Shown: positions 39,019 through 49,757 of the stretch, piece after piece
How positions within the stretch are numbered: position 1 is the first letter of the stretch
How the letters are laid out: the number at the start of each line of letters is the position of its first letter
Position numbers and translations under genes: made by a program
From: Opitutaceae bacterium
Lineage (GTDB): Bacteria > Verrucomicrobiota > Verrucomicrobiia > Opitutales > Opitutaceae
DNA length: 64,000 nt
Assembly (NCBI GenBank): GCA_019455245.1
Contig: JACFMR010000010.1
Location: 1-64,000, forward strand
Direction of reading: 5' to 3'
Notes under the pieces: model-generated
Database searches by the model: none
Told to the model about the DNA's origin: nothing
What the model saw: the letters and a program-made list of their open reading frames with translations, nothing else

Positions 39019-40158
39019 ATGAAATCCCATGTCACGGCCGCCCTCGTCGGATGCGGCGGCATCGCCCGGTCCCAGCACCTGCCCAATCTCGCGCGCTCCA
39101 AGTCCATCCGCCTCAAGACCGTGTGTGACGTCAACGCCGCCGCCGCCGAGGCCGCACAGCGCGATTACGCCGTGCCGCAAATGGCGACCGACATGGCTGA
39201 TGTGCTGGCGGACCCGGAGATCGAACTGGTGGTGGTGGCGACGAAGGAGGATTTTCAGGTCCCGCTGACCTGCCGGGCGCTGGAGGCGGGCCGGCATGTT
39301 TACGTGGAGAAGCCGCTGGCGGCGACGCCGGCGGAATGCGCCCGGGTGATCGCTGCGCAAGCCCGACACGACAAACTGGTGCATGTGGGCTTCAACCGCC
39401 GGTTTGCCCCGGCCTGCCGTGATGCCGCGCGCATCATCAACCGGCACGGCGGCGCGACCAACATCTTTGCGCGCATCAGTGACGCCTACTGGGACTGGGG
39501 CCGCGGTCAACCACCCGGTGTGCGCGTGATCCACGAGGTCTGCCACGTGTTTGACCTGCTGCGCTGGCTGACCGGGGCGGACGCCGAGTCGATCTACTGC
39601 GCCTGCGCGCGACCAGACGACGAGATCTACACCCTGAAGTTCAAATCGGGTTGCGTGGCCACGATCATGAACTCCGGGCGGGTGACGTGGGATCTGCCCA
39701 AGGAGCGTTTGGAAATCGTAACCCGCGAGCCCGGCGCCGTGCTGATCGAGGAGTTCGTCGAACTGCGCGCTTACGGCTGGCTCGACGAGCCGCCGGTCAC
39801 GACCTATGCCGGCCACACGCAGCCCGGCGGTGAGTTCACCCACAAGCACCTGTTTGAGAAACTCGGCGCGCCGGCCCTGGAGGCATTCCGGCGCATGCGC
39901 TGGGAAATGCGGCTGCGGGCCGAGGCAGGCAAGACGGAGGCCGGCGATCCCGAACTCGACAAGTTCATGCGCGAAAGCTTCCCGCACGTGAACTATCTCG
40001 TGGACAAAGGCTGGCGCGCCGCGCTGGAGCACACCGCCGATTGCATGCTCGGCCGTGCGACCTTCGACGGCGCGGGCCCCGCCGATGCCCTTGCCGCCAG
40101 TCAGCTCGCCGAGGCGGCGATTCGCAGTCGTGAGAGCGGCGAAGTGGTCAGGCTGTAG
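39019..40158 (+). CDS. Gfo/Idh/MocA-family oxidoreductase
   Basis: This 379-residue protein has an N-terminal Rossmann fold (VGCGGIARSQHLPNL), the EKPLA motif near residue 99 (HVYVEKPLAATPAE), and the C-terminal fold with HEVCHVFDLLRWL. Family members oxidise or reduce sugars and cyclitols with NAD(P). The specific substrate cannot be read from sequence. It overlaps the convergent glycosidase-like gene by 11 bp. Confidence 0.92.
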   Translation: MKSHVTAALVGCGGIARSQHLPNLARSKSIRLKTVCDVNAAAAEAAQRDYAVPQMATDMADVLADPEIELVVVATKEDFQVPLTCRALEAGRHVYVEKPLAATPAECARVIAAQARHDKLVHVGFNRRFAPACRDAARIINRHGGATNIFARISDAYWDWGRGQPPGVRVIHEVCHVFDLLRWLTGADAESIYCACARPDDEIYTLKFKSGCVATIMNSGRVTWDLPKERLEIVTREPGAVLIEEFVELRAYGWLDEPPVTTYAGHTQPGGEFTHKHLFEKLGAPALEAFRRMRWEMRLRAEAGKTEAGDPELDKFMRESFPHVNYLVDKGWRAALEHTADCMLGRATFDGAGPADALAASQLAEAAIRSRESGEVVRL

Positions 40159-41293
40159 CCTGGGCAGGGGCTGATTGCCGGGCGCGCAGTTTTTTCCACG
40201 ACGCGTATGGCAGACAGGCCGACGACAGATTGCCGCCCACCCGGGCATATCCGCCGGGGCCGACGCATTCCCAGACTCCATGGGCGGTGAAATCCGCGAC
40301 CAAGGTTTGCAACAGTTCGACGCCGCTGCCGGGCTGCGCCATTTCAAACACTTCGGCGATCCACCCGGTTGCGGTGCCCCAATGGGCACCGTTTTGAAAC
40401 CGGCCCGGCGCGGTCCACTCGTTTGCGATGATCAACTTTTGCCAGCATTCCGGGTACAGCAGGTGCCGGACTTGGCCGCGATGCAGAAAGCGATCGCGCT
40501 GGCGCATCAGGCTGCGCGCGATGGTGGCGCGTTGCATTTCATCGACGGCGCCGATGGCGCATGTGTAGGCCGAGCCCCAGATGTCGGCCTGCCGGCAATC
40601 CTGCGAACCTGCGAGAAACAGCTCATGATCCGGCGACCAGAGCAACGGAAGATGGGCACGAATCTGCCCGGCCGCGGCCGACCAGTGGGCGGCGGTGCGG
40701 CCGAGTTGGGTCGCGAGCTGCGCGAGATTTTCAGCGGCCTCCAGTCGCAGCAGCGAGCAGAACAAATGGTGCCCCGTGATGGCAATCGTGTCGGTGAAAC
40801 CATAGGCCGTGTGCGGATGGTCGGGATTGATCCAGACGAGCCCGGTGTCGGCTTCGATCGGCACCGTGCTCATGGTGCGTTCGAGGGCGGAAAACCGCTC
40901 GGCGATGAACTCCAAGTCGCCGCCATGCCGGACGTAGGCCGAGCAAAGCTTGATCAGGAAAAGCGGTGAATCAGTCACCGGCTGGTCGCCATGGCAGGTA
41001 TAAATCACTTCACCCTCGTTGCTGATGCGCTCCGGGCACAGGCCGGCGGGCGAAAAATGCCCCGTGATCAGGCCGATCACATCCCGCACATGTTCAAGCG
41101 GCATCAACTCCGGCGCCGATTCGGCCATGTAGGTGAAATCGCGCAGATAAAGCGCCGGATACGCGTCGCCAAATGCTGCCGGCGTATAAGCTGTGACGCC
41201 CAGCGGATGCTCGCGCCGGGCCTGTGTGATGAGCCGCGCCACCAAGGTTTGGAGTTGATTGAATGCCGGGTCGTCAATGGGGGCTGGAGGCAT
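40148..41293 (-). CDS. Six-hairpin glycosidase-like protein
   Basis: This 381-residue protein looks like an (alpha/alpha)6-barrel enzyme. Aromatic and acidic segments typical of that fold recur: YPALYLRDFTYMAES, CHGDQPVTDSPLFLIKLCSAY, WINPDHPHTAYGFTDTIAITGHH, WGSAYTCAIGAV and NGAHWGTATGWIAEVF. No signal peptide is apparent. Families GH63, GH37 and glycogen-debranching enzymes share such patterns; I cannot place it in one. The ATG at 41293 is preferred to a TTG at 41344. It faces the Gfo/Idh/MocA gene, which could act on its product. Confidence 0.75.
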   Translation of the reverse strand: MPPAPIDDPAFNQLQTLVARLITQARREHPLGVTAYTPAAFGDAYPALYLRDFTYMAESAPELMPLEHVRDVIGLITGHFSPAGLCPERISNEGEVIYTCHGDQPVTDSPLFLIKLCSAYVRHGGDLEFIAERFSALERTMSTVPIEADTGLVWINPDHPHTAYGFTDTIAITGHHLFCSLLRLEAAENLAQLATQLGRTAAHWSAAAGQIRAHLPLLWSPDHELFLAGSQDCRQADIWGSAYTCAIGAVDEMQRATIARSLMRQRDRFLHRGQVRHLLYPECWQKLIIANEWTAPGRFQNGAHWGTATGWIAEVFEMAQPGSGVELLQTLVADFTAHGVWECVGPGGYARVGGNLSSACLPYASWKKLRARQSAPAQATA

Positions 41294-41436
41294 GGGGCAG
41301 GCAAGTGGCACGCTGTGATTTCGTGAGTTGAAATCGAGTTCCAAATGATTGCCGGCAAAGGTTGCAGTGCATTGTGATCAGCGGCTGAGCGAGGTTGGGC
41401 TGACCGGCCAATCCGGAGGATCGGAACGGTATGCAA

Positions 41437-41452
41437 TATGGCCAAGGCCATA
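41437..41452. promoter_or_regulatory. 16-bp palindrome, possible operator
   Basis: TATGGCC-AA-GGCCATA is a perfect palindrome about 145 bp upstream of the leftward glycosidase-like gene. Its form would suit a dimeric regulator such as LacI or TetR type. No regulator gene is adjacent. Confidence 0.3.
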
Positions 41453-41492
41453 ATCGAAACCGGCCGCTACGGTGGCGAGAACGCCAAATGAA

Positions 41493-41523
41493 CAAGGCGC
41501 GCAACAGAATGTTGCGCGCCTTG
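41493..41523 (-). terminator. Perfect 13-bp hairpin beyond the icd relic
   Basis: The 13-base arms at 41493-41505 and 41511-41523 are exactly complementary around a 5-nt AGAAT loop. No T-run follows on either strand, apart from a mild TTGTTCATTT on the minus strand. It lies about 20 nt past the relic stop codon at 41544, as a terminator of the leftward icd transcription unit would. Confidence 0.6.
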
Positions 41524-41543
41524 AGGGCAGACCGGGAGGACGA

Positions 41544-41585
41544 TCAGATGGCGGCGAGGATCGCGTTCAGCGTCTGGCTTCCGCC
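41544..41585 (-). pseudogene. Relic of an icd 3' end
   Basis: The minus strand reads GGSQTLNAILAAI-stop. The intact icd gene 100 bp upstream ends [16 protein letters not shown]. The first 15 bases (AGCCAGACGCTGAAC) are identical, and later differences fall mostly in codons still encoding alike residues. The frame is closed by TAG just upstream of the match. It therefore appears to be the tail of an older or second isocitrate dehydrogenase gene. Confidence 0.6.
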
Positions 41586-41646
41586 TTCGCGAAGCTACGG
41601 CGCGACGAGCGAAAGTATCCGCCAAGATTTCAGGCCATGATACGTT

Positions 41647-43944
<2,298 letters not shown>

Positions 43945-44119
43945 TCAAAGGCAATTACCAACGCAGCGCCGCGGTGTGCCGATTATCAGGCGGACAAATA
44001 TCTAAAGCAGGGTGCGCAAAAGTCCGGCTGTTCGTCCGCGCAATTGCGGCGTTTACAAACCGGCCGGCGGCCGACACGGTGAACTTACCCCTCAACGGCC
44101 CGCCCCGGCCGTCCGCCCC

Positions 44120-45553
44120 ATGTCCATCCCCCATTACGATCTGATTGTGATCGGCTCGGGTCCCGCCGGTGAAAAAGGCGCGGCGCAGGCGGCGTATTTT
44201 GGCAAAAAGGTGGTGTTGATTGAACGCGAGCCGCAGCTCGGCGGCGCCGCGGCCAACACCGGCACGCTGCCTTCGAAGACGCTGCGCGAAACCGCGCTGT
44301 ATTTGTCGGGCTTCCGGCAACGCGGGCTTTACGGGGTGAACATGAGCGTGAAGGAGGCGATCACCGCGCGTGACCTGATGTTTCGCGAGCGGGTGGTGCA
44401 GGAGACCGAACAAATGCGCATCCGGACCAACCTGGAACGGCACCGGGTCGAGCTGCGGCCGGGCCGCGCGGCGTTTGTCGATCCGCACACCGTGGAAGTA
44501 ACGGCGGCGGATGGCACGCGATCCCGGGTCGCGGGCAAGGTCGTGTTGATCGCCACCGGATCGCGGCCCTACCGGCCGGCGGTGTTTCCGTTTGCGGATG
44601 CACGGGTGCACGACTCGGACTCGATCCTGCAGTTGCACGACATACCCCGCGAGCTGCTGGTGGTGGGCGGCGGTGTGATCGGCTGTGAATACGCCTGCAT
44701 GTTTGCGGCGCTGGGGCTGCGGGTGACGCTGCTCGACGGCCGGGAGCGCCTCCTGCCGTTTCTTGATCCGGAAATCGCCGAAATGCTTACGCGCAGCATG
44801 ATCGAGATGGGGGTGGATGTGCGCTTTCGTGAGACGGTGACCGCGGTGAAAACGGCGCCGGAGGGGCTGGTGTCGACGTTGGCATCGGGCGCGACCGTGA
44901 CGGCGGACATGTTGCTGGTGGCGGCCGGGCGCAGCGGCAACACCGCCGAACTCAATCTTGCCGCGGCGGGGCTGGCGGCGCAGAAGCGCGGCACGATCGA
45001 GGTGAACCCGCATTATCAGACCGCGGTGCCGCACATCTACGCCGCGGGCGATGTGGTGGGATTTCCCGCGCTGGCCGCGACCTCGATGGAGCAGGCGCGG
45101 GTGGCGATGGTGCACGCGTTCGATTTGAAATACAAAACGCGCGTTGCCCCGGTGCTGCCTTACGGCATCTACACGATTCCCGAATGCTCGATGGCCGGGG
45201 CAACCGAGGATGCATTGGAAGAGCGCGGCGTGGCCTGCGTGGCCGGCGTGGCGCGTTACCCGGCCAATGCCCGCGGCCAGATCATCGGCGACCGCAACGG
45301 CCTGCTGAAACTGCTGTTTGCCGCGGACGACATGAAACTGCTCGGCGTGCACGTGATCGGCGAGCAAGCGACCGAGCTGGTGCACATCGGCCTGATCGCC
45401 TTGCAGCAGGGGGCGACCGCGCAGCTGTTCATCGACACGTGTTTCAACTACCCGACGCTCGGCGAACTGTACAAATACGCGACCTACGACGCCCTCGGCC
45501 GTCGGGCCAAGCTGCGCGGTGAGTCCGTGGCACCGTTCGAACCGGCGGAGTGA
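44120..45553 (+). CDS. sthA: Soluble pyridine nucleotide transhydrogenase (Si-specific)
   Basis: This 477-residue flavoprotein moves hydride between NADPH and NAD+. The FAD motif GSGPAGEKGAAQAAYFG is near residue 12, and LGGAAANTGTLPSKTLRETA replaces the redox-active CxxxxC disulfide of lipoamide dehydrogenase, as in SthA. The second dinucleotide fold (VVGGGVIGCEYACMFAALG) and the C-terminal dimer domain are intact. The start at MSIPHYDLIVIGSG is chosen by homology. It is divergent from monomeric NADP-IDH, which makes NADPH. Confidence 0.93.
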   Translation: MSIPHYDLIVIGSGPAGEKGAAQAAYFGKKVVLIEREPQLGGAAANTGTLPSKTLRETALYLSGFRQRGLYGVNMSVKEAITARDLMFRERVVQETEQMRIRTNLERHRVELRPGRAAFVDPHTVEVTAADGTRSRVAGKVVLIATGSRPYRPAVFPFADARVHDSDSILQLHDIPRELLVVGGGVIGCEYACMFAALGLRVTLLDGRERLLPFLDPEIAEMLTRSMIEMGVDVRFRETVTAVKTAPEGLVSTLASGATVTADMLLVAAGRSGNTAELNLAAAGLAAQKRGTIEVNPHYQTAVPHIYAAGDVVGFPALAATSMEQARVAMVHAFDLKYKTRVAPVLPYGIYTIPECSMAGATEDALEERGVACVAGVARYPANARGQIIGDRNGLLKLLFAADDMKLLGVHVIGEQATELVHIGLIALQQGATAQLFIDTCFNYPTLGELYKYATYDALGRRAKLRGESVAPFEPAE

Positions 45554-45567
45554 AAGGCAGGATTCGG

Positions 45568-45599
45568 CGGACCGGGACATCGCAGGCTTGCGCGGTCCG
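45568..45599. other. Bulged hairpin between sthA and xylB
   Basis: CGGACCG (45568-45574) pairs with CGGTCCG (45593-45599). Inside, CGCA (45581-45584) pairs with TGCG (45589-45592) around a GGCT loop, leaving a 6-nt bulge on the 5' side. There is no T-run. It may end the sthA transcript or fold in the xylB leader. Confidence 0.4.
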
Positions 45600-45628
45600 G
45601 CCGGCATGCGGTTAGTTGGGGGACTCCC

Positions 45629-47143
45629 ATGAGCTTGTTCATCGGCATCGATTCCGGCACGCAGAGCACCAAGGCGGTCGTCCTCGACCTCGAACAACGC
45701 AAGGTCATCGCCGAGGCCCGTGCGCCACACGCGTTGATTGCTGGCCTGCCCGCCGGTCACATGGAGCAGCACCCGCAGGATTGGACGGGTGCGCTGGACA
45801 ATGTGATCGCCACGGTGGTGGCCAAGATCGATGCGGCCCGCGTGCGCGGCATCGGCATCTCGGGGCAGCAGCACGGTTTCGTGCCGCTTGATGCCAAGGG
45901 GGAGGTCATCCGGCCGGCGAAGCTGTGGTGCGATACCTCAACGGCGGAAGAATGTGAGCTGCTTACGAAGAAACTGGGCGGGGCGAAGGCGATCATCCGC
46001 CGGGTCGGGCTGCCGTTTCTGCCGGGCTACACCGCGTCGAAGATCCTGTGGCTGAAACGGCACGAACCGGCGAATTACAAACGGCTGCGCCATGTGCTGC
46101 TGCCGCACGACTACCTGAATTTTTATTTGACCGGGAATTATTTCATGGAGCACGGCGATGCGTCCGGCACGGCGCTGATGGACGTGCGCAAGCGGATCTG
46201 GTCGAAAGCGGCGATTGACGCGATCGATCCCCGTTTGGCCGACTGGCTGCCACCGCTCAGCGCGTCCGATGGCATTGCCGGCAAACTGCGACCGGAAATC
46301 GCGGCCAAATACGGTTTGTCGTCCGAAGTCATCGTCTCGGCCGGCGGTGGCGACAACATGATGGGGGCGATTGGCACGGGCAATGTGCGTCCCGGTGTCG
46401 TCACCGCCAGCTTCGGCACCAGCGGCACGATCTACGCGTATGCGGACCAACCCGTGGTGGACGGGCAGGGGGAGATCGCGGCGTTTTGCTCCTCCACTGG
46501 CGGCTGGCTGCCGCTGTTGTGCACGATGAATGTGACCACCGTGACCGAACAGGTGCGCGGTCTCTTCGGGCAGGATCACGCGGCGTTTGCCGCGGCGGTC
46601 GACGCTGCGCCGGCGGGGGCCGAAGGCTTGGTGTTGCTGCCGTATCTGGCGGGCGAGCGCACCCCGAATGTACCGGATGGCTCGGGGGTGTTGCTGGGAT
46701 TGAATGGACGGAATTTCCAACCCGGCCATTTGGCCCGCGCCGCCATGGAGGGAGTAACCTTGGGCATGAATTACGGACTCAACCGGCTCGCGACGCTCGG
46801 CGCGAAGGCGAAGGAAATCCGCGTGACCGGCGGCGGCGCGAAATCACCGGTTTGGCGGCAGATCATGGCGGATGTCTTTGGCGTGCCGGTCGTGGCGATG
46901 GTGGAGGACGAAGGCGCGGCGCTGGGCGGGGCCATCCAGGCGGCGTGGGTTCTGGCGCGACAGAGCAACCCCCGGGCGAAAATCACAAAATTCACCGAAG
47001 GCGTGGTGGCCGTCAACGAACAGACCCGCTGCTGGCCGGACAAAAAGCGCACGGCGCTCTACCGCGAGCTGCAGGCATTGCAGGACAAGCTGAGCCTCGA
47101 CCTGCGCGGGGCTTTTGCGCTGCACCGGCGGTTGGCAGGTTGA
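45629..47143 (+). CDS. xylB: Xylulokinase
   Basis: This 504-residue FGGY-family kinase phosphorylates D-xylulose for entry to the pentose phosphate pathway. The N-terminal phosphate loop IDSGTQSTKAVVLDLE, the GISGQQHGFVPLD motif near residue 74, and the ATP-site segments FGTSGTIYAY and RVTGGGAKSPVWRQIMADVFG are typical of XylB. No xylA or xylose transporter is adjacent. The AraC gene faces it, 25 bp away. Related FGGY sugar kinases cannot be fully excluded. Confidence 0.9.
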   Translation: MSLFIGIDSGTQSTKAVVLDLEQRKVIAEARAPHALIAGLPAGHMEQHPQDWTGALDNVIATVVAKIDAARVRGIGISGQQHGFVPLDAKGEVIRPAKLWCDTSTAEECELLTKKLGGAKAIIRRVGLPFLPGYTASKILWLKRHEPANYKRLRHVLLPHDYLNFYLTGNYFMEHGDASGTALMDVRKRIWSKAAIDAIDPRLADWLPPLSASDGIAGKLRPEIAAKYGLSSEVIVSAGGGDNMMGAIGTGNVRPGVVTASFGTSGTIYAYADQPVVDGQGEIAAFCSSTGGWLPLLCTMNVTTVTEQVRGLFGQDHAAFAAAVDAAPAGAEGLVLLPYLAGERTPNVPDGSGVLLGLNGRNFQPGHLARAAMEGVTLGMNYGLNRLATLGAKAKEIRVTGGGAKSPVWRQIMADVFGVPVVAMVEDEGAALGGAIQAAWVLARQSNPRAKITKFTEGVVAVNEQTRCWPDKKRTALYRELQALQDKLSLDLRGAFALHRRLAG

Positions 47144-47168
47144 GCGGGCAAGGGTGCGGGGCCGTGCT

Positions 47169-47954
47169 TCAGCGCGTGGTGCCCGGACTGTGTCCGAAGC
47201 GGCTGCGAAACGCCCGGCAGAAGGTGTTGCTGCTGGTGAAACCGCTGGCCAGGGCGACCTCCTGCACGCTGAGCGAGGTGGCGCCAAGCAGCGTGCGCGC
47301 GTGGTCGAGCCGGATGCTCCGCAACAGCACGCCGGGCGACTGTTGGTAGCGCCGGCTGAATTCGCGGATGAAGTGTTCGCGGCTGATGCCGCAGCGTGCA
47401 GCCACGTCTTTCAGGTTCACTGGGGCGCGAAAGTGGTTGCGCAAGTAATGGTGGCCAAACTCAACCGGGTCGCTCGTGCGGGTGCCATGGACCTGCTCAC
47501 GGTAAACGGCGATGAGCAAACGGTGCAGGAAATCGGTTTCCTCCAGTCGGTCGCGAAACTGCCGTTTGCGCGTGCGCGTCATGATCTCGTTGAACAGCGC
47601 GCCGGCCTCCGATTCCTCCGGCAGTCGCACGACCGAGCCGAAATCGGTCCGGATACGCCGGAATAGCGGTTCCAGTCCATGGGCGGAAAAGGAGATGAAG
47701 TGAAACCGGTAGGGGACGTCGGCCTCGGGCGGGTAGCCGTAATCCGAGTCCTCGGCATGACTGAAAAGCATGGCGCTGCCCACGGGCACCAGCCGGCGAG
47801 CGCGGGCGTCGCGAAAAAAACCGCTGCCACCGAGGGTGCGCTGGATGACCAGAGAGTTCCGGTCCTCCCGGTCGGCATTGTTGAGGTGATAATCGGGCGT
47901 GCGGCGAACCTCCTCGGCGGCGATATGGACGAAGGCAAAGGGTTCGGTGGACAT
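47169..47954 (-). CDS. AraC-family transcriptional regulator
   Basis: This 261-residue regulator has an N-terminal cupin-like sugar-sensing domain (about 1-140, with VPVGSAMLFSHAEDSDYGYPP) and two helix-turn-helix units from about 160 (VNLKDVAARCGISREHFIREFSRRYQ and LSVQEVALASGFTSSNTFCRAFRSRFG). It is divergent from the GH4 glycosidase gene, 117 bp away, and a pair of direct repeats lies in that gap. It is therefore a likely regulator of the glycosidase. Its ATG lies within the first repeat. Confidence 0.93.
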   Translation of the reverse strand: MSTEPFAFVHIAAEEVRRTPDYHLNNADREDRNSLVIQRTLGGSGFFRDARARRLVPVGSAMLFSHAEDSDYGYPPEADVPYRFHFISFSAHGLEPLFRRIRTDFGSVVRLPEESEAGALFNEIMTRTRKRQFRDRLEETDFLHRLLIAVYREQVHGTRTSDPVEFGHHYLRNHFRAPVNLKDVAARCGISREHFIREFSRRYQQSPGVLLRSIRLDHARTLLGATSLSVQEVALASGFTSSNTFCRAFRSRFGHSPGTTR

Positions 47955-47989
47955 GGAATCAACATCACATTATGCACATTGGAATCAAA
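47954..47989. promoter_or_regulatory. Direct repeats in the AraC/GH4 divergent promoter region
   Basis: TGGAATCAA occurs at 47954-47962 and again at 47980-47988, 26 bp apart, in an AT-rich stretch of an otherwise GC-rich region. Direct repeats are the usual form of AraC-type binding sites. A weak -10-like TACTAT lies at 47994-47999 toward the GH4 gene. The first copy overlaps the start codon of the regulator, which would allow autoregulation. Confidence 0.55.
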
Positions 47990-48071
47990 CTTTTACTATC
48001 TCGCCTGCGCACCACAGCAGCGATGCTGAAACGCGATTTCATCCCCAACTCCCCGTAACACCAATCCACCC

Positions 48072-49547
48072 ATGAGTGCCAAGAAAACCACCCTGGTCGG
48101 CCATGCCGATCACACCAAGGATGCCGCCGCCGCCGGCCTGCCGGGCCAACTGCAGCGCCCGATCAAGATCACGATGCTCGGCGCCGGCAGCGCGTTCACG
48201 CCGCGGCTGATGAACGATGTGCTGCGCATCCCGGGCGACCAGGGCGGCACCATCGCGCTGGTGGACATCGACCGGGAGCGACTGACCACGATGACCAAGC
48301 TCATCACCCGGCTGGCGCAACAGCTGGGCAAGACGAATTGGACGGTCATTGGCTCGGCCGACCGCCGCAAGGTGATGGGGAATTCGGACTACATCGTGAA
48401 CTGCATCGAGGTCAGCGGCACGGCCTGCGTGCGGTTCGACAACGACATTCCGGCCAAATATGGCATCGACCAGTGCATCGGCGACACGATCGGACCGGGC
48501 GGCCTGTTCAAATCGATGCGCACGATCCCGGTGTTTTTGCAGGTTCTGAAGGATGCCGAAGATCTTTGCCCCAACGCCATCGTACTCAACTACACCAATC
48601 CGATGGCGATGATGTGTCTGGCCGCCGGCCGCACCTCGTCGATGCAGATCGTCGGCCTGTGTCATTCCGTGCAGGGCACGAGCCAACTGCTGGCCGATCG
48701 CGCGGGCGTGCCGATCAAGGAAATGGAGTGGGAGTGCGCGGGCATCAACCACCTCGCGTGGTTCACCAAGCTGCAGCACCAGGGGCGCGACCTGTATCCG
48801 TTGCTGAAGCGCAAGGCGAAGTCCGACCTCGAGCGCGCGTTCAAGGAAGGCCGGCCGAAGAATCCGAAGCGTCTCAGCAAGCACGAATGGGAGCTGCCCG
48901 AGTGGCATCAGGACATCGTGCGCAAGGACATGATGCTGCACTTCGGCGCCTTCATCACCGAATCCAGCGGCCACCTTTCGGAATACCTGCCTTACTACCG
49001 CAAGCGGAAGGACCTCATTCAGCGCTACAGCCGCGAAGGTTACCACGGCGGTTCAAGCTTCTACGCCGACAACTGGCCGACCTGGCGCAAGATGGCGGAC
49101 AAGCAACGCGGTCTGATGCTCGCCGGCAAGGAGCCGATGGAGTGGGAGCGCAGCTGGGAATACGCGAGCTGGATCATCGAGGCGCGCGAGAAGGACAGCC
49201 CGTTCCGCATCCACGGCAACGTGATGAACAACCTCAGGGGCGCGGGCCAGCTGATCACCAACCTGCCGGCCGACGGCTGCGTGGAGGTGGCCTGCATGAT
49301 CGACCGCAACGGCATCAACCCGACGCGCTACGGCGCCTTGCCCGCGCAAATGGCGGCGTTGTGCGACTCGAACATGCGCATGTTCGATCTCGGCGCGCAG
49401 GCCTGCATTGAGCGCTCGGTGGAAAAGGCGATCTACGCCCTGATGCTCGACCCGCTGACCTCGGCGATCTGCTCGCCGGCGGAGATCAAGCAGATGACGC
49501 TCGAGATGTTCAAGGCGGAGAAGAAATTCCTGCCCGGCTACAAGTAA
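48072..49547 (+). CDS. Glycoside hydrolase family 4 (alpha-galactosidase/alpha-glucosidase type)
   Basis: This 491-residue enzyme belongs to GH4, which uses NAD and a divalent metal for redox-assisted glycoside cleavage. The NAD motif MLGAGSAFTPRLMNDVL follows an N-terminal extension of about 30 residues. Metal ligands are in GLCHSVQG (Cys, His) and the later INHLAWF. NYTNPMAMM is the usual substrate-phosphate or sugar-binding loop. The CHSVQG form is typical of MelA-like alpha-galactosidases and relatives, so galactosides or glucuronides are the likeliest substrates. The divergent AraC gene is its likely regulator. A terminator follows. Confidence 0.9.
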   Translation: MSAKKTTLVGHADHTKDAAAAGLPGQLQRPIKITMLGAGSAFTPRLMNDVLRIPGDQGGTIALVDIDRERLTTMTKLITRLAQQLGKTNWTVIGSADRRKVMGNSDYIVNCIEVSGTACVRFDNDIPAKYGIDQCIGDTIGPGGLFKSMRTIPVFLQVLKDAEDLCPNAIVLNYTNPMAMMCLAAGRTSSMQIVGLCHSVQGTSQLLADRAGVPIKEMEWECAGINHLAWFTKLQHQGRDLYPLLKRKAKSDLERAFKEGRPKNPKRLSKHEWELPEWHQDIVRKDMMLHFGAFITESSGHLSEYLPYYRKRKDLIQRYSREGYHGGSSFYADNWPTWRKMADKQRGLMLAGKEPMEWERSWEYASWIIEAREKDSPFRIHGNVMNNLRGAGQLITNLPADGCVEVACMIDRNGINPTRYGALPAQMAALCDSNMRMFDLGAQACIERSVEKAIYALMLDPLTSAICSPAEIKQMTLEMFKAEKKFLPGYK

Positions 49548-49571
49548 GCAACGGAGCAGAAATCCAAGGAC

Positions 49572-49600
49572 AAAGCCGCCTTTCACCGGGCGGCTTTTTT
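49572..49600 (+). terminator. Rho-independent terminator after the GH4 gene
   Basis: A 9-bp stem (AAAGCCGCC at 49572-49580 with GGCGGCTTT at 49589-49597) is followed by a run of T residues to 49600. It lies 25 nt past the GH4 stop. Confidence 0.9.
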
Positions 49601-49664
49601 ATGCGCCCGATTGGGTCGGAGCTTGCCGCCAAGCAATCCGGCACGGGCACTAAGCGCTCGCTTC

Positions 49665-49722
49665 GATCGCCTGCAAGCAGGCTCCTACAACAAACGGCCT
49701 CAGATCGCCTGCAAGCAGGCTC
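49665..49722. repeat. REP-like intergenic repeat pair
   Basis: The 20-bp unit GATCGCCTGCAAGCAGGCTC occurs at 49665-49684 and 49703-49722, a 38-bp period. Each copy holds the inverted repeat GCCTGC-AA-GCAGGC, able to form a short hairpin. The unit closely resembles the REP sequences of pseudomonads (GATCGCxxGCxxGCxxGCTCCTACA form). It lies between the GH4 terminator and a secreted protein gene. Confidence 0.75.
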
Positions 49723-49757
49723 GGACGCCAAACGGTCTGCCGCTTCGAGGCGGTGGC

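Noticed and set aside
38881..40389. N-terminal extension of about 500 codons in frame with parA
   Set aside because: It runs antisense through the Gfo/Idh/MocA gene. The ParA family start (MGTTVFTIANQKGG) at 38880 is unambiguous.
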